NCBI GenBank assembly: GCA_910595815.1
Contig: CAJVCM010000070.1
Span: forward strand, 1 to 5,480
Origin: Candidatus Thioglobus plumae
GTDB lineage: Bacteria > Pseudomonadota > Gammaproteobacteria > PS1 > Pseudothioglobaceae
Length of the DNA stretch: 5,480 bases
Reading direction: 5' to 3'
A program made the position numbers and the translations under genes. Below, piece by piece: positions 1 through 5,356 of this stretch. The notes below the pieces were generated by a model. That model was given only the letters and a program-made list of their open reading frames with translations. It was not told the origin of the DNA and searched no databases. The stretch's first letter is position 1. Every line of letters starts with the position of its first letter.

Positions 1-773
1 GTGATGAGTTTTTCATCTGACAGGGCGTTGAATTGTACGACTTGCATAGATTTTAATAAACCTTTGGTTCGTTCTAGCTGCATCAATGTTTGGTGGAAAG
101 TGTCACACTCTGTGCAGTTGGGTTCTTCAAAAAATACCGCTAAATTCTCATGGGCTGGAAACCGCTCACTGCGTGTTAAGAAGTGTGGGGCAGGATCAAA
201 TAGAGAGTTCGAATTAAGCTTACCTGCTGTGTCTTGTTTCAAAGAGTTGCTATAACGTGAGTAGGTTTGCGTAAGGTATTGTTTTGATGAGACATAATCA
301 AGCATTGAGTCTAACTTGTCAATCGATTGGTAGCCGTTTACTCTCAACACAATGTCACCTTTAGCATTTAGGAAGATAATGGTCGGTGTAAATTGCACCT
401 TCATAAAGGCTGAAAACTCTTTTTCAGTGAATTCTTTACCTTTCCAATCGGTTAGGTCTCGATCACCCCACATATTGGTTTCAATCACATCAAAGTTCTT
501 TTGCAGTTTAGCTACCAGGTCTTTATCATGAAAATTATCTTCTACTAATTTAGCGCAGTATGGACAGCCATTTTGATGAAAGTAAATCATTACATGGCGA
601 TTTTCATCAGTAGCCTCTTCCAAATCTTCAGAAAAGTCCATAAAGGTGGTTTTAAACCAATCAGGAAGTACTTCAACAAATTTTCCGCCTAAAAATTCAC
701 CCTCTTTAGCAGGCTCTTCGGCAATCGATGGTTGGAATAATAATAAAGAAAAAATCAGAAATAAAAGTCGCAT
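1..773 (-). CDS. Secreted tandem thioredoxin-fold protein, SoxW-like (partial, runs off the left edge)
   Basis: I translated this by hand from the ATG at 773. It stays open for 257 codons to the window edge, so the C-terminus is missing. Residues 1-18 (MRLLFLIFSLLLFQPSIA) look like a signal peptide with cleavage before EEPAKEG, so the protein should act in the periplasm. The first thioredoxin domain (about 55-165) has the redox motif CPYC at 70-73 after a VMIYFHQNG strand. It also has a WGDRDLTDW stretch near 102-110 and the cis-proline loop FTPT at 128-131. This pattern matches the SoxW thioredoxin family, which reduces disulfides for periplasmic sulfur oxidation. A second half begins near 185 and carries another CxxC (CTEC, 220-223) after AVFFEEPN, indicating a second thioredoxin-like domain. 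The start is supported by a strong Shine-Dalgarno sequence. The gene follows the Cas6-like gene in the same direction. The family call is secure as thioredoxin-like; the substrate is unknown. Confidence 0.85.
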   Translation of the reverse strand, partial: MRLLFLIFSLLLFQPSIAEEPAKEGEFLGGKFVEVLPDWFKTTFMDFSEDLEEATDENRHVMIYFHQNGCPYCAKLVEDNFHDKDLVAKLQKNFDVIETNMWGDRDLTDWKGKEFTEKEFSAFMKVQFTPTIIFLNAKGDIVLRVNGYQSIDKLDSMLDYVSSKQYLTQTYSRYSNSLKQDTAGKLNSNSLFDPAPHFLTRSERFPAHENLAVFFEEPNCTECDTFHQTLMQLERTKGLLKSMQVVQFNALSDEKLI

Positions 774-775
774 AC

Positions 776-783
776 CTCTCCCT
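776..783 (-). promoter_or_regulatory. Strong ribosome binding site of the SoxW-like gene
   Basis: Read on the - strand, AGGGAGAGGT directly precedes the ATG at 773 and contains GGAG at a workable distance. It is the clearest Shine-Dalgarno sequence in the window. It fixes the start of this gene and suggests the gene is translated independently of the upstream Cas6-like gene. Confidence 0.7.
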
Positions 784-806
784 GGTGAGTATGTTGATAG
801 ATTCTG

Positions 807-835
807 ATTGTAATACTAAAGTTGGCTTAATGCAA
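807..835 (-). promoter_or_regulatory. Candidate sigma70 promoter for the SoxW-like gene
   Basis: On the - strand, TTGCAT (830-835) is followed after exactly 17 bp by TACAAT (807-812), a one-mismatch -10 box. The -35 box is weaker, matching the consensus only in TTG. Transcription would start near 800 and give a leader of about 27 nt that includes the Shine-Dalgarno sequence. The location in the 75-bp gap fits. The call rests on motif and spacing only. Confidence 0.45.
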
Positions 836-850
836 GATTAAGTCTTTTTT
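824..850 (+). terminator. Weak terminator-like hairpin with a T-tract, reading rightward
   Basis: GGCTTAAT (824-831) pairs with ATTAAGTC (837-844) around the loop GCAAG. One pair is a G-U wobble. Six T residues follow directly (845-850). The layout is that of an intrinsic terminator on the + strand, but the stem is AT-rich and probably weak. No + strand gene is known to end here, so it could only stop antisense transcription heading into the Cas6-like gene. On the - strand the stem has no T-run, so it is not a good terminator for that gene. It also overlaps the candidate -35 box of the SoxW-like gene. Confidence 0.25.
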
Positions 851-1520
851 AAACCGCATCAACGCTGTCAATGCCTTTTTGTGGAACGAATAATCCACAG
901 CCAAGTAGGCGATGCTCTCCAATACCTTGTTCTTGTAACATAACGGATTCTACCTTGCGCAGATCGGCCACCATTAAAGAGCGGGTATGAATGATGCCAT
1001 CAGGTGTTTGAATTTTTTTCTCTAAACCAGCCATCATCTTTTTAGGGTGAATACCCAGTGCTTTTAATTGATCAAAGGAGACTTTTAAAAATTCATTTTC
1101 ATCTAGTTGTGAATCACAAGCCACATATTTGGCAAATACGATTTGCATGTCACTCATAAGCTTTGGCTCTAATGCTTTTACGATTTTGACTTGATATTCG
1201 CCCAGATCGAGCGTTTTTCCTGCCAATGACTGAATATCATCCAGTTTGTCTTTAGGGATACGTATGCTTAGTTTTGAGCGTTTAGAGGGGTAATAAAAGC
1301 CAGATTCGTGGTCTTGCTCCCAGCCATTGCCATCAGCCACACTAATATCATGAATGCCCGCGTTTACTTCGGCCAACCAGGGGAACTCACCAAGCAATGC
1401 TTGTGAAAGTAAATAAGCATGATCAATGGGCAGTACTTTGGAATGAATATTAAACACAGCATCTTGCACATCATCAGGAAGCGTAAAATGTTCTTCTTTA
1501 ATATCTTCTTGCCAAAACAT
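849..1520 (-). CDS. cas6: Stand-alone Cas6/Cmx6-like protein (type I-MYXAN CRISPR RNA endonuclease family)
   Basis: This is a complete 223-residue protein. It matches the remembered pattern of the Cas6/Cmx6 (subtype MYXAN) family along its whole length. The N-terminus is MFWQEDIKEE, followed by VLPIDHAYLLSQAL at 29-42, FPWLAEVNAGIHDI at 46-59, and NGWE at 65-68. Then come a basic strand KRSKLSIRIPKDKL (80-93) and AGKTLDLG (100-107). The C-terminal part has HTRSLMVADL (178-187) and ends in the glycine-rich loop GIGEHRLLGCGLFVPQKGI (199-217), typical of RAMP-fold Cas6 proteins. Family members cut CRISPR precursor RNA within the repeat. His34 in the PIDH motif is placed like the N-terminal histidine of other Cas6 enzymes, but its catalytic role is inferred. 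No CRISPR array or other cas gene is visible, so the substrate here is unknown. The gene diverges from rnc and precedes the SoxW-like gene. It has no clear Shine-Dalgarno sequence. Confidence 0.8.
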   Translation of the reverse strand: MFWQEDIKEEHFTLPDDVQDAVFNIHSKVLPIDHAYLLSQALLGEFPWLAEVNAGIHDISVADGNGWEQDHESGFYYPSKRSKLSIRIPKDKLDDIQSLAGKTLDLGEYQVKIVKALEPKLMSDMQIVFAKYVACDSQLDENEFLKVSFDQLKALGIHPKKMMAGLEKKIQTPDGIIHTRSLMVADLRKVESVMLQEQGIGEHRLLGCGLFVPQKGIDSVDAV

Positions 1521-1539
1521 GAGGATTACGAGCCTAAAT

Positions 1540-1560
1540 TTATAATAGCGCTAATTATAA
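1540..1560. promoter_or_regulatory. Near-palindrome with mirrored TATAAT boxes: candidate overlapping divergent promoters
   Basis: The arms TTATAAT (1540-1546) and ATTATAA (1554-1560) are perfect inverted repeats. They flank the self-complementary core AGCGCT (1547-1552) plus one extra A. A TATAAT hexamer lies on the + strand at 1541-1546 and another on the - strand at 1554-1559. The first could start rnc transcription near 1553, leaving a leader of about 40 nt. The second could start the Cas6-like gene near 1547, leaving about 27 nt. No good -35 box stands at 16-18 bp from either hexamer, so promoter strength is uncertain. The symmetry could also be a binding site for a dimeric regulator. 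Confidence 0.5.
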
Positions 1561-1593
1561 ACGCATTAAACACATTAAAACCCAATACAAGTA

Positions 1594-2259
1594 ATGGATA
1601 AATTACAGCAGAAAATTAATTATCAATTTAAGGATATTGCTTTACTAAAGTTAGCACTCACGCATCGCTCTATGGGTAAGAACAATAACGAGCGTTTAGA
1701 ATTTTTAGGTGATAGTATTTTAGGCTTAGTAATTTCGCGTGAGCTTTACAAGCGCTTTGATCATGTTGCTGAAGGTAAGTTATCTCGTTTACGATCTCAC
1801 TTAGTTAGAGGGCAAACATTGGCGCAGCTCGCTAGAGAACTTGAATTATCTGATATACTTATTTTAGGTCCTGGTGAATTAAAAAGCGGTGGCTTTAGGC
1901 GTGAATCAATACAAGCAGACGCAGTTGAGGCTATTTTTGGCGCAGTACTTCTAGATTCTGGATTTGAAACAATTAATACAGTTATTTTAGATTTATACTG
2001 TGACTTGTTAGATGGCATTAACCCGAACGATTCTCTTAAAGACCCTAAGACCCAACTACAAGAGTACTTACAAAAGCGTGGCAATATACTACCAAAATAC
2101 GAACTGGTTAAAACCGTGGGTAAGGATCATAACGCTGTGTTTACTGTGAACTGCTCTTTGCAAGATCAAGCTATACAGGTTGAGCAAGCCGCTAAAAGTA
2201 TTAAAAGAGCAGAGCAGTTATGTGCTCAAATTTTATTAGATAAATTAACAAACTTATGA
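1594..2259 (+). CDS. rnc: Ribonuclease III
   Basis: RNase III cuts double-stranded RNA in the cytoplasm. It processes the rRNA precursor and some mRNAs. The protein has 221 residues, close to the 226 of the E. coli enzyme. The catalytic domain carries the signature NERLEFLGDS at 32-41, with metal-binding Glu33, Glu36 and Asp40. EGKLSRLRSHLVRG follows at 60-73. ADAVEAIFGA (108-117) supplies Asp109 and Glu112, equivalent to E. coli Asp114 and Glu117. The double-stranded RNA-binding domain starts near 149 with KDPKTQLQEYLQ and includes the HNAVFTV strand at 179-185. The start at 1594 gives the expected N-terminus before ALTHRS, although the Shine-Dalgarno sequence is poor. It is the first gene of the operon, and its stop codon overlaps the era start (ATGA). 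In many gammaproteobacteria lepB lies just upstream, but not here. Confidence 0.97.
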   Translation: MDKLQQKINYQFKDIALLKLALTHRSMGKNNNERLEFLGDSILGLVISRELYKRFDHVAEGKLSRLRSHLVRGQTLAQLARELELSDILILGPGELKSGGFRRESIQADAVEAIFGAVLLDSGFETINTVILDLYCDLLDGINPNDSLKDPKTQLQEYLQKRGNILPKYELVKTVGKDHNAVFTVNCSLQDQAIQVEQAAKSIKRAEQLCAQILLDKLTNL

Positions 2260-3140
2260 ATTTTCAATCAGGATTTATTGCAGTCATCGGACGCCCCAAT
2301 GTGGGCAAGTCAACACTCGTTAACGAGTTGATTGGGCAAAAGCTATCAATCACTTCGCATCGCCCTCAAACTACACGTCATCGTATTCATGCGATTGATA
2401 CGCGTGATAATTATCAAATGGTATTTGTGGATACACCAGGTATTCATATGGGCAATAAGAAGGCCATTAACTCTTATATGAATCGAGCAGCTAGCTCAAG
2501 TATTAAAGACGTAGATATGATACTTTGGTTGGTTGAAACGGGTAAATGGACCAAAGAAGATTCACGAGTACTAGAGCATGTGTCCCAAGTTGAGGTGCCA
2601 GTTATATTATGCATTAATAAAATTGATAAATTAAAGACAGCGCAAGAAGTACTACCATTCTTGGAAAAAATAGGTCAAAAATATCAGCCGACGGATATGT
2701 TTCCGCTCTCAGCATTTAAAAAAAATGATACCGAGGCACTTAGAGAGCTAATTCTCAAGTACTTGCCAGAGCAAGAAATGATTTTTGATCCTGATTTTAT
2801 TACTGATCGTTCTGAGAAATTTATTGTGGCTGAGTTCATTCGTGAGAAGCTAATGCGTCATTTAGAAGATGAGCTACCCTATGATATAACCGTTGAGATT
2901 GAGCAATATGAGCTAGACGGGAAAATGCAAAGAATTTCAGCCAGGATATTGGTTGATAAAGCTTCGCAAAAAAATATTGTGATTGGCAATAAAGGTGAGA
3001 TGCTTAAAATAATTGGAACAGAAGCCCGTAAAAGTATTGAAGGGTTCTTGGATAGAAAAGTCTTTCTTAAGTTGTGGGTTAAGGTTTCAACCGGTTGGTC
3101 GGATGATAAGCGAGCACTTGCTTCGCTAGGCTATGACTAA
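2256..3140 (+). CDS. era: GTPase Era, 30S ribosome assembly factor
   Basis: Era is an essential GTPase that binds the 3' end of 16S rRNA and helps 30S subunit maturation. The protein is 294 residues, of normal family length. All GTPase motifs are present: Walker A GRPNVGKST at 12-20, the switch I region with TTRHRI at 39-44, DTPG at 59-62, NKID at 121-124 and the SAF loop at 152-154. The C-terminal KH RNA-binding domain has the GNKG loop at 244-247, followed by a helix and the FLKLWVKV strand at 270-277. The start overlaps the end of rnc by 4 bp as ATGA with no clear Shine-Dalgarno sequence, which suggests translational coupling. Its end overlaps recO by 8 bp. Pairing with RNase III fits their shared role in 16S rRNA maturation. 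Confidence 0.98.
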   Translation: MNFQSGFIAVIGRPNVGKSTLVNELIGQKLSITSHRPQTTRHRIHAIDTRDNYQMVFVDTPGIHMGNKKAINSYMNRAASSSIKDVDMILWLVETGKWTKEDSRVLEHVSQVEVPVILCINKIDKLKTAQEVLPFLEKIGQKYQPTDMFPLSAFKKNDTEALRELILKYLPEQEMIFDPDFITDRSEKFIVAEFIREKLMRHLEDELPYDITVEIEQYELDGKMQRISARILVDKASQKNIVIGNKGEMLKIIGTEARKSIEGFLDRKVFLKLWVKVSTGWSDDKRALASLGYD

Positions 3141-3825
3141 GGTAGACCTTGCATCGGCTTTTTTGATTCATCGAAGACCTTATAGAGACAACTCATTATT
3201 ATTAGATTTCTTAACCCTAGATCACGGCAAGATCCGCCTAATTGGCAGGGGGGTTCGACAAGCCAAAGCCAATATCCAAATGTTTCAACATTTGCGTATC
3301 TCTTATGCAGGCAAGGGCGAGCTTAAAACCCTTAGTCATTGGGAGGTAGATGATGTGCCCAGACGAATCAAAGGTGAAAGACTTATTTTGTGCATGTATG
3401 TGAATGAGCTGATTACACGACTGATTCATGAGCACGATCCCCATCCTCAAATTTTTGAATTGTATCAACAGTTTGTGACTCAAATGAATGATTTAGACCA
3501 GTCCCATCAGTATTGGTTACTAAGGATTTTTGAAAACAAGCTCTTATCAGAGTTAGGTTATGGGTTGGATTATGCAGCTGATGTCGATGGTGATTTAATT
3601 CAAACAAATAAAAATTATAGCTATCAGCCTCAGCTTGGTTTTTCTCAGCAAGCCGATGGTAAAATATCGGGAAATTTATTAAATTTATTATTATCTGAGC
3701 GCTTAGATGGGGTGCCTAATGAGCAACAATTAAAAGTCTGTCGTAATTTAAATCGACAGCGTTTAAATGTGTTGTTAGGTAATAAACCTTTAAAAAGTCG
3801 AGAGTTATTTTTTACTAAAAATTGA
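3133..3825 (+). CDS. recO: DNA repair protein RecO
   Basis: RecO works with RecR (and RecF) to load RecA onto single-stranded DNA coated with SSB, and it anneals complementary strands in gap repair. The protein has 230 residues, near the 242 of E. coli RecO. The N-terminal OB-fold is recognisable from AFLIHRRPYRDNSLLLDFLT (9-28), then HGKIRLIGRGVRQAKA and a GKGELKTLSHWE strand near 60-71. The helical part contains CMYVNELITRLIHEHDPHPQ, matching the YINELLSR region of enterobacterial RecO. There is no CxxC zinc site, as expected in gammaproteobacteria. The start lies inside the 3' end of era (8-bp overlap), and an AGG triplet is close by. It is a less conserved protein, so the call rests on both motif and position between era and pdxJ. 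Confidence 0.94.
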   Translation: MTKVDLASAFLIHRRPYRDNSLLLDFLTLDHGKIRLIGRGVRQAKANIQMFQHLRISYAGKGELKTLSHWEVDDVPRRIKGERLILCMYVNELITRLIHEHDPHPQIFELYQQFVTQMNDLDQSHQYWLLRIFENKLLSELGYGLDYAADVDGDLIQTNKNYSYQPQLGFSQQADGKISGNLLNLLLSERLDGVPNEQQLKVCRNLNRQRLNVLLGNKPLKSRELFFTKN

Positions 3826-3833
3826 GTTAATTT

Positions 3834-4559
3834 ATGAGTATTTTTTTAGGCGTTAATATTGATCATATCGCCACTATTAGAGAGGCCAGAGGCACAAACT
3901 ATCCTTCACCCATTGAAGGGGCTTTACTGTGTGAAAAATCCGGTGCTGATAGTATCACTTTGCATTTACGTGAAGATAGGCGACACATTCAAGATAGTGA
4001 TGTTGAGATTTTGCGTGATCAATTAACAACCAAGATGAATCTTGAGATGGCTGCTACAGATGAGATGGTGGCGATTGCTGCAAGAATCAAACCTCAAGAT
4101 TGTTGCCTTGTGCCTGAAAAACGAGAAGAACTCACCACCGAAGGCGGGTTAGATGTCGCTGGACAAATTTCAAGAATGACAGATGTTTGTTCACAATTAG
4201 CTGAATCAAAAGTCATTGTCTCACTTTTTATTGATGCACAAAAACACCAAATTGATGCCGCTAAAGAATGTGGTGCACCTGTAATTGAACTCCATACCGG
4301 CCATTATGCCGATACTGTGGGTGATGAGCAAATAGCTGAATTTGAGCGCATTAAAGCCATGGCAACTTATGCGCACTCGATTGGATTGCAAGTTAATGCA
4401 GGGCATGGGCTAACCATGGAAAATACAATAGCAATCGCCCAACTGCCTGAAATTGTAGAGCTTAATATTGGTCATTCCATTATTGCCAGAGCGGTATTTA
4501 TTGGCCTTGCAGCGGCAACACAAGAGATGAAAGATTTAATGCTAGGTGCTAGGTTATGA
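3834..4559 (+). CDS. pdxJ: Pyridoxine 5'-phosphate synthase PdxJ
   Basis: PdxJ condenses 1-deoxy-D-xylulose 5-phosphate with 3-amino-2-oxopropyl phosphate, the PdxA product, to form pyridoxine 5'-phosphate. This is the ring-closing step of DXP-dependent vitamin B6 synthesis. The protein has 241 residues, near the E. coli length of 243. It opens with the family signature LGVNIDHIATIREARGT (5-21). The active-site residues are visible: His44 in TLHLREDRRHI, Glu71 in NLEMA and His191 in NAGHGL. ELNIGHSIIARA (210-221) is the phosphate-binding end of the TIM barrel. It starts 8 bp after recO and overlaps acpS by 4 bp. The presence of this gene implies B6 prototrophy by the DXP-dependent route, provided pdxA and partners exist elsewhere. 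Confidence 0.98.
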   Translation: MSIFLGVNIDHIATIREARGTNYPSPIEGALLCEKSGADSITLHLREDRRHIQDSDVEILRDQLTTKMNLEMAATDEMVAIAARIKPQDCCLVPEKREELTTEGGLDVAGQISRMTDVCSQLAESKVIVSLFIDAQKHQIDAAKECGAPVIELHTGHYADTVGDEQIAEFERIKAMATYAHSIGLQVNAGHGLTMENTIAIAQLPEIVELNIGHSIIARAVFIGLAAATQEMKDLMLGARL

Positions 4560-4978
4560 TCTACGGCGTGGGTACAGATATTATTAATATTGAGCGTGTT
4601 GAACACATACTTACTAAAAACAAAGAAGGTTTTGTTAGAAGGGTTTTATCTGAACATGAGCAGTTATTATTTGCCAACAAAGGTGATAGCGCCTCATATT
4701 GTGCAAAGCGTTTTGCTGCAAAAGAAGCTTTTGCTAAAGCGCTTGGAACAGGTATTGGCAAGATTGTTAGCTTTCAAGACTTAACAGTGCGTAACAATGA
4801 CAGTGGTAAGCCGTATTTTATTCCTAGTGAGAAATTACGCTTATACTTAGTGAATAAAAATATTAAACATGCACACTTAAGCTTGTCTGATGAAAAATTT
4901 AATGCAGTTGCTTTCGTGGTGTTGGAGTTAGGTACTGATCAACAGGAAGATTCAGCGGAGTACGGCACAACTTTTTAG
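4556..4978 (+). CDS. acpS: Holo-[acyl-carrier-protein] synthase AcpS
   Basis: AcpS transfers the 4'-phosphopantetheine arm of coenzyme A to a serine of apo-ACP, switching on fatty-acid synthesis. The protein has 140 residues, against about 126 in E. coli. The N-terminus MIYGVGTDII (1-10) holds the magnesium ligand Asp8. RFAAKEAFAKALGTGIG (52-68) supplies the second ligand, Glu57, and the family signature. HAHLSLSDE (105-113) followed by NAVAFVVLE is the usual C-terminal strand pair. The ATG overlaps the pdxJ stop as ATGA, so translation is probably coupled. After VVLEL there is an extra tail of about 15 residues, rich in Asp, Glu and Gln, that accounts for the added length. The gene ends the operon and converges on a small - strand gene 15 bp away. 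I see no convincing terminator between them. Confidence 0.97.
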   Translation: MIYGVGTDIINIERVEHILTKNKEGFVRRVLSEHEQLLFANKGDSASYCAKRFAAKEAFAKALGTGIGKIVSFQDLTVRNNDSGKPYFIPSEKLRLYLVNKNIKHAHLSLSDEKFNAVAFVVLELGTDQQEDSAEYGTTF

Positions 4979-4993
4979 GTATTTCTTGGTGCG

Positions 4994-5299
4994 TTAATTG
5001 ATGTATTCACCATAACCAGCTTTATAGGCCTGAGCTTTGGTGCCTTTGCAGCCAAATTTTTGAGCAGTTTTGTATCCAGAGACAGCCAGTGGGTTTCTTT
5101 CTAAGACTGGCACTGGCGTTTTGTGCATATCAAAACGTTTAAGGCCTTTATTCATCTTTTCAACGCCTGTACGACTTAGTCCTGCACAATTCTCATTGTA
5201 GAATTTAACCGCACCAACCACAACCAACATTTCATTAGGTGTGATCGCTTGCACGTTTAATGTGATGATTAAAAAAGGTATCGTTAATAATTTTTTCAT
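4994..5299 (-). CDS. Small secreted protein of unknown function with two cysteines
   Basis: I do not recognise this family. The protein has 101 residues. Residues 1-18 (MKKLLTIPFLIITLNVQA) form a typical Sec signal peptide with Ala18 at the likely cleavage site, leaving a mature chain of about 83 residues in the periplasm. The mature part has two cysteines, Cys38 (in YNENCAGLSRTG) and Cys84 (in KFGCKGTKAQ). They could form one disulfide. There are many lysines, so the mature protein is basic. There is no CxxC or CxxCH motif, so it is not a thioredoxin or cytochrome c. The start codon is well placed against a near-consensus promoter, which supports a real gene. No Shine-Dalgarno sequence is seen. 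It converges on acpS and lies downstream of another - strand gene, from which it probably has separate transcription. Confidence 0.8.
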   Translation of the reverse strand: MKKLLTIPFLIITLNVQAITPNEMLVVVGAVKFYNENCAGLSRTGVEKMNKGLKRFDMHKTPVPVLERNPLAVSGYKTAQKFGCKGTKAQAYKAGYGEYIN

Positions 5300-5306
5300 G
5301 GTCAGT

Positions 5307-5335
5307 ATTATACCTTAATCTATATTATAAGTCAA
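5307..5335 (-). promoter_or_regulatory. Near-consensus sigma70 promoter giving a leaderless or near-leaderless mRNA
   Basis: On the - strand, TTGACT (5330-5335) and TATAAT (5307-5312) are separated by exactly 17 bp. Only one base differs from the consensus hexamers. The -10 box is followed by only seven bases, ACTGACC, before the ATG at 5299. Normal start spacing puts the first transcribed base at 5300 or 5299. A second TATAAT (5324-5329) abuts the -35 box, but it has no good -35 of its own: TTGCAT at 5349-5354 is 19 bp away. Confidence 0.75.
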
Positions 5336-5346
5336 TAATATAGATT
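5317..5346. repeat. Perfect 12-bp inverted repeat over the -35 box: candidate operator
   Basis: AATCTATATTAT (5317-5328) and ATAATATAGATT (5335-5346) are exact reverse complements separated by AAGTCA. The -35 box of the small secreted protein gene lies in the centre, so a dimeric protein bound here would block RNA polymerase. The stem is almost entirely A/T and is followed by no T-run on either strand, so it is a poor intrinsic terminator. The binding protein is unknown. Confidence 0.6.
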
Positions 5347-5356
5347 TGATGCAAGA

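Noticed and set aside
1..255. Rightward open frame of 84 codons at the left edge
   Set aside because: It lies wholly antisense to the SoxW-like gene, whose signal peptide, two CxxC motifs and Shine-Dalgarno sequence are convincing. Its translation has no recognisable features.
1419..1601. Rightward 60-codon frame across the cas6-rnc gap
   Set aside because: It is antisense to the start of the Cas6-like gene and overlaps the rnc start in another frame. It covers the promoter region and resembles no protein.
3238..3607. Two leftward frames inside recO
   Set aside because: They are antisense shadows of a gene with a clear RecO pattern. They overlap each other and show no motifs.
4590..4784. 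Second rightward frame inside acpS
   Set aside because: It runs out of frame within acpS, whose catalytic residues are intact. There is no separate ribosome binding site.
4979..4993. A bidirectional terminator between acpS and the convergent small gene
   Set aside because: The 15-bp gap and its edges show no GC-rich stem with a T-run. The pairing of GTACT with AGTAC near the end of acpS spans too long a loop.
5317..5346. The right-hand palindrome as an intrinsic terminator of the upstream - strand gene
   Set aside because: The stem is nearly all A/T and no T-run follows in either direction, while its centre coincides with a -35 box. An operator is the better reading.
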